Notes under the pieces: model-generated
What the model was told of the DNA's origin: nothing
What the model saw: only the letters and a program-made list of their open reading frames with translations
Database searches by the model: none
Made by a program: the position numbers and the translations under genes
Shown here: piece after piece, positions 9,832-19,099 of the stretch
Numbering within the stretch: the stretch's first letter is position 1
How the letters are laid out: each line of letters begins with the position of its first letter
Source: Dunaliella salina
Lineage: Eukaryota; Chlorophyta; Chlorophyceae; Chlamydomonadales; Dunaliellaceae
Reading direction: 5' to 3'
Length of the DNA stretch: 22,938 bases
NCBI GenBank assembly: GCA_002284615.2
Contig: MU070215.1
Span: 81,584-104,521 of the forward strand

Positions 9832-10240
9832 CCTGTCTGTGAGCAAAATGCATGGGAAAACAAATTGTGTGGTTGTGAATCTGTGAGCAGGATGAAGCAG
9901 CAGGACTGATTTAGCCAAGGTTGAATGGTTTAGGATTGAGGTTTTTGTGTACTCTGTGAGTTGGCTCCAGTGGTAACATTTTGCCACTCCTGACGCACAT
10001 CTGACCAACAATATTTGACTTGTTTGCTCAACCTTTGGGTTGTACAATACTTAAGGATTTATGGTTCAAGGAACGGTGGGAAGTGTGGGCATCAGGCTCA
10101 GCACTTCGACTGCCATAGAAAAATGTACACATTCAGCACTTCCTGAACAGTGTTTTCTAATTAGATATTTTTTGCACCCTTGCACCAATCACGCACCTCT
10201 GAAGTGGTGTTTAACACAACTGCACACCAGAAACAAGTGC
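9832..10240. other. 3' flank of the gene; no feature seen
   Basis: This is ordinary mixed sequence after the stop codon. It probably includes the 3' UTR, but no polyadenylation signal, ORF or repeat can be supported. Confidence 0.4.
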
Positions 10241-10244
10241 AGAA

Positions 10245-10340
10245 AATAGAGTAAAAGAAAAGAAAAACTACGTAGACAGAGAGCTTCTCCCTACATCAAT
10301 TAAGGAAAAGGAGACACATTGGCTCATAAGGAGACTGTTT
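10245..10340 (-). repeat. pyrimidine-ended dispersed repeat tail (family B)
   Basis: Read on the - strand it runs GCCAATGTGTCTCC, TTTTCCTTAATTGATGTAGG, GAGAAGCTCTCTG, CTACGTAG, then TTTTTCTTTTCTTTT. Related pieces lie at 14,930-14,962, 15,938-16,030, 16,234-16,305, 18,845-18,955 and 22,765-22,825. It is probably the 3' tail of a retroelement family. Confidence 0.7.
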
Positions 10341-10454
10341 GCCACTTTGTCCCCAGGAAATTGGTTGGGCGTGACTCTAAAGTTGATCAAGGTCCATTCA
10401 TAATAAGGTCTTCGCAAGGACAAGTTGAGTCAAGCTCAGCTCATTATTCCAACA

Positions 10455-10740
10455 ATTTAGAAAGAAAGAAAAGAAAAGTCTGTGCAAGCCAAAGGCCGCG
10501 TGCATTAAGGGAAGAACTTCTAAAAGATAGAGGCCTCACCAGGAGGCCCTCCACCTAAATTAGACAGAACTAGCCTAGGAGAGAGCAAGAGACAGATCTA
10601 ATGGGGATCCGGAGGATTACTAGCCATGCCCCTGAGCGCTCGGACTCTCCTTCTTCCATCCTCAGCCGCCGCCGCGCGTCCTGCAAACCCCCTCTCGGAT
10701 GCCATCTGAAAGCAAAGGTAAGGTAAGGTTACATCGCTTT
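10455..10740 (-). repeat. 3' tail of the LINE (family A), copy 1
   Basis: Downstream of the LINE coding remnant on the - strand come a GGATCCCCATTAG segment, GCTCTCTCCTAGGCTAG, a GGCCTCCTGGTGAGGCC hairpin, CCTTAATGCACGCGGCC, GGCTTGC and finally CTTTTCTTTTC. The same ordered segments follow LINE copy 2 (about 18,560-18,800) and occur alone at 21,405-21,540, so they behave as the element's 3' UTR. Confidence 0.7.
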
Positions 10741-11450
10741 ATCCGCCTACAAGGGCAGCTGAGCGGAGACTTAGAGGCCTGTAACCAGACCAATTTAAGC
10801 AAAAATGAAAGCATTGCTGAAAGGAAAGTGCATGCCTAGTGTTAATGATGGTGGATAATCTTTGGATGGCATGGTCCCTGAGCTTGGATGCTAGTGATTT
10901 GGCTTTCTGTTTGGTTAGACCCAGATTTACAAGAGGTGAGATTGTAAGCTCGTTGTAAATCGTGCCACCTACACCAATTAAGATGGTATGCAAAGTCACT
11001 TTGTTATTCCTGTTTGGGTTTCTTAAGCTGCGTGTTTTAAGTCTAGCTATGGTGTGGGAATGTTGAGTATGTGCACGTCCTGAAGTGATGAAGGGATATG
11101 TGTCAGGGCAGAAATTAAGTTCGACAAGGTGAAGATCCCTATCTTTTGGGGGGATCTTGGTAGGATCAAGGTGGGCTTGCCTGCCCTTGATGGGGCGCTA
11201 AAAAAGAGCATCAGGGCGGCTTTGGTGCCGAGCAGGTGAGGCAGTGCCATTCGGGAAAACCCAATCTGGAAAAGCTCGAGAGGTGTTTTCAGGGATTTGT
11301 ATGCCTTGATCCAGAAGTCTGTCATGGTTGCAGCCATCCATGCTAATGAGGGATGAGCCATACCGGCCTTTACTCAGGGCTTCTACACAGAGACTAAGGG
11401 CCGCATGGTGTTGGTATGCATCCCACTCATTGTTGGGTTGGTACACCCAA
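10739..11450 (-). pseudogene. LINE C-terminal domain, frameshifted (copy 1)
   Basis: Three adjacent frames on the - strand carry consecutive parts of one protein. The first (11198-11446) has LCVEALSKGRYGSSLISMDG and later NTSRAFPDWVFPN, ending HQSRPDAL. The second (11047-11361) continues with a LILPR... and DVHIL segment. The third (10739-10999) has LIGVGGTIYNELTISPL, NLGL and TIINTRHAL. The RHH/AI..G..G, SR.LPDW.FP, SRPDA and G..G.IYN..T...L..LG pattern is typical of the end of non-LTR retrotransposon ORF2 proteins. Two frameshifts and stops show that it is dead. The + strand copy at 17,950-18,560 has the same blocks. Confidence 0.8.
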
Positions 11451-11553
11451 GCAGAGCGTGATAAATGCTGCCCGTATTTGCACAGAGTGGGCGTCTTTCA
11501 AAACTGGAGAAATTGAAGTTGGAGGCATGAGTCTGTGTGTACAGTGTGTCCGT
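11450..11553 (-). pseudogene. zinc-knuckle-like remnant of the LINE
   Basis: Between the RNase H block and the C-terminal block, one frame reads RPLCANTGSIYHALLGC followed by MSGM. This resembles the Cys/His spacing (C-x2-C...H-x4-C) before the LINE C-terminal domain, with the first Cys apparently lost. The region is joined through frameshifts. Confidence 0.45.
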
Positions 11554-13126
11554 TCAATACTTCATAAGATTTATTTGCTGTTTAAGGGTTATCTTTGGGC
11601 TTTTCCAGAAGGAGCTGCTGATCTCCTTGTTTGCAAGTTGAGGGGTTAGGTTATGAGCTTCAGTGTTAGCTTTGGTGGTGGGTGGTGTTGCATCGTTAAG
11701 CTTCTGCCATCTCTGGTAGTGGTATCCAGAAGTGTCAGCAGAGCCAAGCTTGTGTTTCTTGTGCATGTGTGTTTTAAGTTTGTCGCTCAGGTTGGTGAGA
11801 TAGTGCATCAGGAGCGTGTGGGAGCGGTGCATGCCATCATTTTGTGTGGAGGTCTTCAATGAAAGCCAATAGAAATTGTGGAAAGGGTCCCTGGCATCTG
11901 GAAGTGCAATGTCTATGGCGTGAGAGAGGGCTGCAGTGCGAGCGCAAGCGTCGGCCCCCGCATTTCCTATGATGCCAGAGTTGGCTTTGACTTTGTGAAA
12001 ACGGATAGGGTGAGGGGAGTGCTCTAGTATGGTTGATATTGCATGAATGAGCTCTGCGTGTAGGTGATACCTCATGTGCATCGGGTTAAGGGTTTGGTTA
12101 GAAATCTGAAAAAGGCAGGATGCACTATCGGTGGCGATCTCAGTTTGCTTGTGTTGGAGTGCCACAAGGATACCCACAAGTTCTGCACTGGCGATGGTTT
12201 TGGTCGGCCCATGGCCATTTGGTTTTATGTGCAGTTGCAAGTGTTGGGAGGGTGCAGCAGTGTTGCTTCCTGGTTTGTAAACACCTGAACCGGAAAGGGG
12301 TGGGGAGTCGTCATCTTTATGTTTAATCACACTGCCATCAGTGTAGGTGATTTCCCTCCAGTCCTTGACTTTAGGTGTGAACATCTTTTTGAAGTTGGCA
12401 GGGGTGAATTCTGCCCTTTCCTGAGGGCACTTGTGTGAGCAGCTATGGGTGTCAGGGGGGAGTGATTGGAACTTCTGTTTCCAAGTATTTGATGCTAGGT
12501 CTTGGTGGGTACGCAGCGGCGTGACAGTATTTGGAGTATCCAAAGGTAGCCAACAAGCTTCTGGTGTAACTTGCTTTACATCTTGCTGGAGGGACTGAAA
12601 CCAATCTTTGTTTTTGCTATCTAGCATTACTTTGGCATGAAGGTTCCACACAACAATAAGTTGCATAGGATAGGAAGGTGGGATAGGATTGGGTATGGTA
12701 TCAAACCAGTGTTGTGGTGCCTGGAATTGGATTTTTCTTGCAGGAAATTTGGCAAGCACTTTTGCAACATCTGGGTATTGTTTGAGCCAGCTCATATACG
12801 CGTTACAGCTGAAGCCTCTCCAGTCGGGCAGGAGCATGAAGGTGGCAACTGGACCTGTGGAATGGAGGGAGGAGTGCACTGCGTGGCGTAGGAGTTTAAA
12901 CATTATTTCATCCTTGTGTGGAGGATGGCAGAAGGAGAAGCCAGTGTAGCGCACAGAGAGGGCGTCTGTGTGCGCCCCAAAGACCTGGTCTTGGTAGTTT
13001 GTGCTGAAATAAGTGTTGTAGGTATTTTCAAAATCAAGAGGGCTGGAAAAGCTCTCCGCTGAGACCATGCACCATTTCTGCAGGGCTGATCGGATGTGGG
13101 AAGGAGTAATAAAAATGTTTGAATTG
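11554..13126 (-). pseudogene. LINE ORF2 segment: methyltransferase-like region plus RNase H
   Basis: 504 codons are intact from the Met at 13068, and the frame is open from just after a TGA at 13126. Residues 5-140 contain FGAHTDA, YTGFSFCHPPH (the PP at the place of an N6-adenine methyltransferase NPPF motif) and TFMLLPDW; the order and spacing resemble the PCIF1-type methyltransferase fold, apparently with a lost catalytic Asn. Residues 235-380 are an RNase H: YTDGS (D244), SAELVGI (E296), ATDSASCLF (D314) and GNAGADACAR (D373), so all four metal-binding acids are present. The His of the usual KGHSG is Asn (KANSG). The element is a decayed non-LTR retrotransposon: upstream in the same frame are stops at 13126 and about 13309, with coding-like sequence between them. 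No reverse transcriptase motif (F/YADD) was seen. Confidence 0.75.
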
Positions 13127-13146
13127 AATTCAATTCAAACCTTTTT
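13111..13146. repeat. 24-bp perfect palindrome, 36 bp with one mismatch
   Basis: The sequence centred on GAATTC at 13129 is self-complementary from 13117 to 13140 (GTTTGAATT.../...AATTCAAAC). With one mismatched pair (13116/13141) the arms extend into A5 and T5. It sits inside the LINE frame and supplies its TGA stop. Confidence 0.95.
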
Positions 13147-13560
13147 GCTCTGGGCCAAAAGATTTTTCTGTTGAGCCTTTTGGCGTGAGAGCAGACCCAT
13201 GATTTCAGATGCTGAATCCTGGACAGGGGGCTGAATGGTGGCATGGATGCCTGCTCTTCTGGCTGCTTTGTAGGCTTCGAGCAGGATTTCTGAGCCTCTC
13301 AACAGTGAGTACTACTGGCATAGTATGCCAGCGCACTTGCCATTGGCATTGTAAATACAGGCGCATTCAGAGGTGGTCACCTCTGGCATTTGTGCTGGCA
13401 TGGCGACCTCATCAGTTGTGTCCAAGTGAAGAATTTCCTTCATGTGGTCAATACTTTTATTGATAATTTCGCATTACCATGTTGGCATGATATCTGTCTG
13501 GGGATTGGTAGGTTGGAAGTCAAAGGTGACATTTTTGCGAATGGTGCGAATTTAGTTCAG
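13127..13560 (-). pseudogene. upstream coding remnant of the LINE
   Basis: In the same - strand frame as the methyltransferase-like/RNase H block, the translation remains protein-like: NVTFDFQPTNPQTD, HMKEILHLDTTDEVAMPAQ, a Cys-rich SECACIYNANGKCAGI and IHATIQPPVQDSASEIMGLL, interrupted only by a few stops (13126, about 13309, about 13465). The Cys-rich piece may be a small metal-binding site. It is contiguous with the rest, so the element was at least 2.8 kb here. Confidence 0.6.
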
Positions 13561-13568
13561 GTCACCCT

Positions 13569-14186
13569 TCAACTACTCCAGCGAACTAAGTCCCTCTCGT
13601 CCTCCCCCCCCCCCCCTGCCTCTGCTACCACCCCCTTTTCTTCATTACAGCCACCCTCTGCATGCTTCCCACTCCGCTGCTCTCCTCCCGTCATTGGAAG
13701 CTTCCACGCTGCTTTCTCCTTCAATACTCTGTTCCTTGCTGCTGCTGCTGCTGCTGCTGCTGCCCTTGTTGAACTCTTGCTGCCCTTGTAGCTGGGTGAG
13801 CAGGCCTTGCTTGCACTGGCTTGCCCACCGGAATCCAGATTCTCAGATTCTCCAATAGGACGAGCTGCCTTGGTGCAGGCAAGACCTGGTCTGCGGGCGC
13901 ACCATTTCTTGAAGCTGTTTGTCTGTCAAAAGCTGATCAGTCCTGACCTTTCAATCATGCACAAGGATTGACTTGTGTGGGACTTCACACCAAAATCCCT
14001 CACAACCTCCCCATCATCTGCTGGCATCAGCTGCAATTGCTCATCACCGGCAGTTGCTCATCACTTGCGCTTTTGGCTAACTGGCTTTGCAACCAGGCGC
14101 CTGCCTTCCACTCGTTGCTGCTCCCTGATTGCTAGCTCTGCAGGCACCAAGCCTCCATTATCCCAAGGCACCTGTAAAACTATCAT
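13569..14186 (-). pseudogene. probable N-terminal, low-complexity region of the retroelement
   Basis: 206 codons in one - strand frame from an ATG at 14186 contain only three internal TGA codons. They read coherently: VPWDNGGLVPAELAIREQQR, a basic VAKPVSQKRK, DDGEVVRDFGVKSHTSQS, then an Ala run from the CTG/CAG repeat (13738-13762) and a Gly-rich stretch from a 13-C run (13604-13616). A +1 shift near 13,950 would give TDKQLQEMVRPQT. It lies directly upstream of the LINE remnant and is probably part of it, but a host pseudogene cannot be excluded. Confidence 0.35.
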
Positions 14187-14700
14187 TGCCCACTCTCCAC
14201 CCTAGCTACCTCGCTTGATGATGCCCATGAGGCGATGGAATGGAGGGATGGGGAGTGGGGGGGAGTTCCTCGTGACCATACATACCTCTTGCACATACAA
14301 ACATTGATTGCCAGAACAGCACGCGGCCACTTAACCTCAAGAAAATTTATTTTTCTGTCACATAGTCACTGCGCAGACTGATGTCATTTTTGCGCTGTGG
14401 TGTCTTTCCTCTGAAAGATCAACCTGCGGTAAACAAAAAGAAAGGTAACAGAAGGAAAGGTTTACAAGGGATCATAATCTTCAGCCAGAAAGTTTGGCTG
14501 CTCGGTATGTAACAAAAGGAAAAGAAAAGAGAAGAAAAAGCGTGCGTTTGACAGCCACTAGCGTGCATGAAAGAAAAATTCAATGGTTTGAAGCAGCAAA
14601 GCAGCAGCAAGCAGACATCTGCAAATTGAAAGTGCAACAGCTCTTACTTTAAAGCAGCACAGCATTCTCTTGAGTGTCTGTGGAACGCTGTACACCAAGC
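14187..14700. other. gene-free stretch
   Basis: No coding region, named repeat or RNA gene is visible. Short A- and T-rich patches occur, and the only open frames are short. Confidence 0.4.
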
Positions 14701-14731
14701 ATACTTTAGACTAATTCAAACAACTGTGACC

Positions 14732-14878
14732 GGACCATCAGCACGCTATTGTGACTTAATGATAAAGCTTGCTCGTGACCTTTCTGTTGAGAATGCCCTC
14801 AAACTCGTTACCACAAAACTAAAAAACAAAAATCCCTCTCGCAGCCAGGGAGCTTCCAGCAACCCTCCAGATCAATAG
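14732..14878 (+). pseudogene. relic of repeated coding segment C, copy 1
   Basis: 48 codons end in TAG at 14876 and include LMIKLARDLSVENALKLV then KLKNKNPSRSQ. Matching peptides at 15736-15852 and 22550-22680, each followed by a family-B tail, indicate a dispersed element whose protein ended here. The function is unknown. Confidence 0.5.
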
Positions 14879-14929
14879 CCCTTTCTAATTCTAAGCTTTA
14901 ACATGCAGGAGACTCACAGCCCTTTGGGG

Positions 14930-14962
14930 ACGATGTGCCTCTGTTTCCTTAATTGATGTAGG
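14930..14962 (+). repeat. family-B tail fragment
   Basis: CGATGTGCCTCTG followed by TTTCCTTAATTGATGTAGG. It follows segment C as in the other copies and stops abruptly where an inverted family-A tail begins. Confidence 0.6.
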
Positions 14963-15480
14963 AAAAGAAAAAGAAGACGTCTATGCTGGGCAAAAGCCAG
15001 CGTGCATTAAGGAACGACCCAACAGTCAGTGCTCAAGCTGGAGAGTGAGCCCCACCAATTCAGACCAAGAGAAGCACAGAAGTTTACTGCAGCGAGTCGG
15101 CCCACATAGGGTACCCATGCCACTGCTGTCAAGAGGCCCTGTCCAGCGAATCTCAGATCCACCCCTAAGCCTCTGAGAAAGCTACCCAATATTTCAGCAT
15201 GGGCCCCCGTCTTGCACAAGTCCCAAGCGGAGCCAGGAGGTGTGCATGCAGTTATGCAGACCCAAGCTGAAATCACTCCTTCTCTGAGCACTGTCTCCAC
15301 CATGCTCACTCCCGGACCACTCCTGTACCAGCTTTTCTCATGGTAGCTCACATATGGGCGGGGCGCCACTCCCCCGGCCAAAGCCTGCTGCCCTTGGTGA
15401 AACTCACTGTTTGCGTCAGAGCTGAATATCGTGCCTTTCCTTAATGCACACTAGTTGTGTCCAGCGTAGACTTTTACTTT
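14963..15480. repeat. fold-back element: inverted family-A tails around ~420 bp
   Basis: The left arm (14963-15014) has AAAAG..GACGTCTATGCTGG and GTGCATTAAGGAA. The right arm (15436-15480) has TTCCTTAATGCACAC and CCAGCGTAGACTTTT, its reverse complement with some divergence. The interior holds a 124-codon - strand frame (15007-15381) with no recognisable motif. The structure is either a MITE-like fold-back or two element tails inserted in opposite orientation. Confidence 0.6.
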
Positions 15481-15735
15481 TGTTTCCGAGACGTGATCTT
15501 GGATGCACCTCTGGATTACATGTTTGTTGTCTGCTCTGGTCAAGAAAAGAAAGGAAAGTAGTGGCATTGTGAGAGAGATCAATGGTATTCGTGACTCCTG
15601 TACCGTTTTGTAGGATGTACTACTAGATGGGGCTTGCACTGACATTCAGGATGGTAGCCTGGTAAAATCCAAAAATTACCCCTGAACAACATATGAATAT
15701 AGCGTACCCTCAACTAACTTGAGACACTAGGTCTG

Positions 15736-15852
15736 GACCATCAACGTGCCGTTAAGCTTGCTCAAGAACTTTATGCCCATTCAGTTCAGTATGCCCACAA
15801 ACCACTAGACGCGCTATCAAAAACAGTAGTACCAATTACAGCCAGGTTCTAG
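15736..15852 (+). pseudogene. relic of repeated coding segment C, copy 2
   Basis: 38 codons with AVKLAQELYAHSVQYAHK end in TAG at 15850. The flanking nucleotides also align with copy 1 (GGACCATCA and AAGCTTGCTC before it, CCAG..CTAG..ACCCTCC after it). Confidence 0.5.
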
Positions 15853-15937
15853 TGCTTCTAGTTACCCTCCGAATCCCCATTTGCCGCTTCTGTCTCAAAT
15901 CTTGTCGTGGAGGGGACCTACAGCTCTTCAGAGCCAA

Positions 15938-16110
15938 TGTGTCTCCTTTTCCTTGAAAGAAAGAATAGAAAAGAAGAGAAAAACTACGCAGGCAGTGAAA
16001 GCACTCCCCAGATCAAATAAGGAAAAGGGGATACCTAGGGCCAAGGCACCGTGTACCCTCTTACTAAGAGAAAGCAGAAGAAAGAAGTCAGCGGGGATCA
16101 GGTGGGTTAC
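15938..16110. repeat. family-B tail and inverted family-B copy
   Basis: GCCAATGTGTCTCC TTTTCCTT in + orientation (15938-15959) runs directly into AAAGAAGAGAAAAACTACGC...AAATAAGGAAAAGG in the opposite orientation (15965-16030), followed by a GGGGATCAGG.GG.TTACTAGC segment also seen near 10,600. The head-to-head arrangement suggests a nested insertion or rearrangement. Confidence 0.55.
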
Positions 16111-16233
16111 TAGCTACTGAGTATCCCGTGCCTGACCTTGTTGAGAGTTGAAAAGGGTTTTCTCAAGAGCGCGTCTGGTGTTGGCAAGTTTGTAAGCATT
16201 CAGGACATAATGAGCATGAAGCTTCCAGGCAAG

Positions 16234-16310
16234 CTCGGTGGATCCCTTTCCTTGATTGATGTAGGAAGAGTTTCTCTACTAACGTGGTTTTTCTTTTTCT
16301 TTTCCTTAGC
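16234..16310 (+). repeat. family-B tail
   Basis: CCCTTTCCTTGATTGATGTAGG, AGAGTTTCTCTACTAACGTGG and a TTTTTCTTTTTCTTTTC end match the order of the - strand copy at 10,245-10,340. Confidence 0.65.
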
Positions 16311-16384
16311 GCAACTCACTGGTCCATGGCCCATGTGCACACATTACCAAACCGGCAGCAAACGCTGCCATTGGAGGAGACAAC

Positions 16385-16627
16385 TTAAGCAATGGCATGG
16401 AATAAGAGATCCTTGCACATGACATGAGCCAACAAGGTCAGCGTAGCATGCTGAACAGCTGACACTGTTTTTTTAAGGGAATTTATGATGAACCGGGTTT
16501 GGAGAAGAACCTCATTGCGAGCAAGCTGGACAGATTCAGGGGTACGGAGGGGGTCATTGACGTCCTCCCTCAAACCCGCTGGGATGCCTGTCGGATTCCC
16601 AAAAGGCCCGACTTGGTTATAAGGCAT
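16385..16627 (-). CDS. hypothetical 80-residue protein or exon
   Basis: An open frame starting with ATG at 16627 reads like ordinary protein: GPFGNPTGIPAGLREDVND and later LTLLAHVMCKDLLFHAIA, without low complexity. I recognise no family. It may be an exon of a degraded host gene or part of a retroelement. Confidence 0.25.
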   Translation of the reverse strand: MPYNQVGPFGNPTGIPAGLREDVNDPLRTPESVQLARNEVLLQTRFIINSLKKTVSAVQHATLTLLAHVMCKDLLFHAIA

Positions 16628-16725
16628 GCAAGGTTTCTCACATGCTCTTTGGTGTTGTGTTGATTTTGACTGTCGGTGACCAGTTACTTAGGTACCCTAC
16701 AGTACATGATCTGCGCCTGACACCC

Positions 16726-16745
16726 TATATTCTAGCTAGAATATA
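16726..16745. repeat. 20-bp perfect palindrome
   Basis: TATATTCTAG followed by its reverse complement CTAGAATATA. It lies about 40 bp before the LINE 3' fragment. Confidence 0.95.
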
Positions 16746-16779
16746 ATTGCTGTAGGCACTCAGTAGCCTCCAAGCTTAC

Positions 16780-17010
16780 TAAGCTAGTAATTGCCATGCG
16801 ATCCAACATTTGACAACCATTATCGCACCAGACATGCTTTTCATTCTCGGGGGGCTTCCAGGGGGCGGGGATGACATACAACAACCTGGCTGAAGGTCAA
16901 CCCCAATTGTAACCTTGTAACCTTCCAGGGGGCGGAGTTTCTGCTGGGAGCACGGTGGTGGAAGCGGGAGAAGAAGAGTCCACGCGTCCAGGAGCAAGGT
17001 AGAAAAACCT
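16780..17010 (+). mobile_element. LINE 3'-end fragment (copy 3)
   Basis: CCAGACATGCTTTTCATTCTC matches the end of the LINE coding region seen at 18,540 and its - strand equivalent at about 10,820. It is followed by G-rich sequence (GGGGGCTTCCAGGGGGCGGGG) and GAGTCCACGCGTCCAGGAGC, like the 3' UTRs of the other two copies. It is 5' truncated and abuts copy 2. Confidence 0.55.
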
Positions 17011-17039
17011 TCAGATCCGCATGAGCTCAGCTTTTGAGG

Positions 17040-18660
17040 CCCACCTAGCATCAAACACTTGGAAAAATAAATCCCAATCACTTTCTCCTGACATCCATAG
17101 CTGCTCGCGCAAGTGCCCTCAAGCTGGAGAAAAATTCCAATCACTACCTCCTGACATTCGTAGCTGCTCGCACAAATGCCCTCAAGCAAGGGCAGCCTTC
17201 CTTCCTGTCAACTACAAGGAGAAGTTCACACCTAAAATTAAGGACTGGGGAGAAATTACATACACAAATGGCAGTATCATTAAACACAAAAATGATGACT
17301 CCCCACCACTTTCTAGTCCAGGCGTTCACAAACCAGGAAAGAAAATTCTCCATCCTCCCAACACTTGCAGCTGCACAGAAAACCCAATCAATGGGACTAG
17401 TACACTATCAACAGGTTAGAACTTACAGATATTCTTCTTGTGGCATTCCAACAGGGGCAAACTGACATTGCCTTTGGAAAGGAAAAGGAAAAGCTGCGCA
17501 AGTGGAACTAGTCCACAAGCATCATGGGTGAGAACGATCTTGGCATACAGCCGTACTACGTAATAGTGTTGAACCCCCACTGATTCGCTCTGATACTGCA
17601 TCCTGCCTCTCCCAGATTTCAAAACAAGCCCTAAACCTGGTACGCATGAGGAACCACCTGCATGCAGAGATCATTTACGCTATGTCAACCATTTAACAGC
17701 ATTCCCCCCACCCTTTTTTTTTACAAATTCAAAGCCCACTCTAGCATAATAGGCAATGAGGAGGCTGACGCCTGTGCTCGCAAAGCAGCCATCACGGACA
17801 TCACAGACATTGCGCTTCCAGATGCCAGGGACCACCCGTTCCACAGTTTCTACCGGCTCTCATTGAAGACCTCTCACGCATAAAATGCTGGCATGCACCG
17901 CTCCCATGTTTTCCCAATTCAGTGTCTGACCAACCTGAATGACAAATTCAAAGTAGACATGCACAAAAAACACAGTCTTTGGTCTCTGTGTAAAAGCCCT
18001 CAGTAAAGTCCGGTATGCCTCATCCCTTGTTGGTACGGATGGCTGCAGTAACAAAAAATCTCCAGGAACAGGGCATGCAACTTCAAGTCCCTGAAAAAAT
18101 GGCACGAGGCATTTCTATTGGTTCATTCCATGATGGTACTGGCTCTTTAGCCCTCCACCAAAGCCGCCCAGATGCCATCTTTTAGCCCTCCACCAAAGCC
18201 GCCCAGATGCCATCTTTTTGCGCTCTAACCCAGACCAGCCACCTTGATCCCTTTATGATCCCTGGTCGTGATAGGGCGTCCACCTTGTTGGGTTGAATTC
18301 TGACCTGACACCAACCCCTTCATCACTTTGGAACGTGCAGCAGCTCAACATCCTCACACTGTATCCAGACTCGAATCTTGCAGCTCAAGAAATCCAAACA
18401 GGAATAACGAAGTGACATATCATCTCAATTGGTGTGGCTGGCACTGATCATCAGTGTCAATGATTGCAATGAATCCAAACCTCTTATGAAACTGGGCCTT
18501 ACCCAGCAAAAAGCTAAATTGACATCCATCATTAATACCAGACATACTCTTCATTTTCAGAGGGCTGCTGGGGGTGGGGGGTGTTGCTGGGCGTGCGGTG
18601 ATGGACAGCAGGAGAAAGAGAGCCTGGGCGCCTATGAGCATAGTAGAACACCCCCCAGAT
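17040..18660 (+). mobile_element. LINE copy 2, decayed: RNase H and C-terminal remnants
   Basis: The + strand repeats the same protein order as copy 1. 17045-17400 has ASNTW, KFQSLPPD, SCSHKCPQ (with an extra local duplication of this segment), KIKDWGEITYTNGS and KHKNDDSPPL. 17720-17880 has KFKAHSSIIGNEEADACARK and LPDARD. 17880-18150 has MHKKH, LCVKALSKVRYASSLVGTDG and HQSRPDAIF. 18430-18560 has MKLGLTQQKAK and INTRHTL. Differences: the first catalytic Asp is Asn (TNGS), the Glu motif is lost, about 115 bp are inserted near 17,475-17,590, several segments are deleted, and frameshifts and stops are present. It is not functional. Confidence 0.8.
18146..18215 (+). repeat. perfect 2 x 35-bp tandem duplication
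   Basis: Two identical 35-bp units (18146-18180 and 18181-18215) start TTTAGCCCTCCACC and end GATGCCATCT. They duplicate the QSRPDA-coding part of LINE copy 2, so the event postdates the element's death. Confidence 0.97.
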
Positions 18661-18664
18661 CCTC

Positions 18665-18800
18665 ATTAGCTTTGTTTCTGGCTCTCTCCTAGGCTTCTAG
18701 CTCTCTCCTAGGCTAATAGCTGTGTTTAATGTAGGTTGAGAGGGCCTTTTGGTGAGGCGCTTCTGCTGGTTAGAGAAACTTCCCTTTCTGCACGTGGCCT
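18665..18800 (+). repeat. 3' tail of the LINE (family A), copy 2
   Basis: TCTGGCTCTCTCCTAGGC (partly duplicated), TTTAATGTAGGTTGAG, AGGGCCTTTTGGTGAGGC, a TTAGAG segment and CACGTGGCC follow LINE copy 2, in the order seen after copy 1. Confidence 0.7.
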
Positions 18801-18844
18801 GCATCGATTTTAGTTTGCAAAGGCTTGCAACTTATGAGTAAGCA

Positions 18845-18975
18845 GCATTCCAACTTTGCAGAGAGAAAAGAGGAAAAAGAAGAGAGCATGAGAAGGGGAT
18901 TACATGCACTCTCCCTGCATTCATTGAGCAAGAGGAGACACATTGGCTCAAAAGAGATCCCCGCGATCATGAGAA
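18845..18975 (-). repeat. family-B tail, inverted relative to LINE copy 2
   Basis: AAAAAGAAGAGAGCATGAGA, CTCTCCCTGCATTCATTGAG and GAGGAGACACATTGGCTCA are the reverse of the family-B order, closely matching 10,255-10,335. Confidence 0.6.
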
Positions 18976-19099
18976 AGTGACGCAGCCAAAACAGTTTCTT
19001 AGTTTGCCATGCTACAGTGTTTAGGGACGGAAAGTTGCGAGACTCTGCTACGGCGTGTAGCTGGCTGGGTGGCAGAGCTAAAGGCTGCTGGATAAGCTT

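Noticed and set aside
9140..9853. 237-codon minus-strand ORF
   Set aside because: It is antisense to the last exon and made of Ala/Leu runs from the CAG repeat.
15007..15381. 124-codon minus-strand ORF inside the fold-back
   Set aside because: The peptide looks moderately natural, but there are no motifs, homologues or transcription signals, and it overlaps an arm of the repeat.
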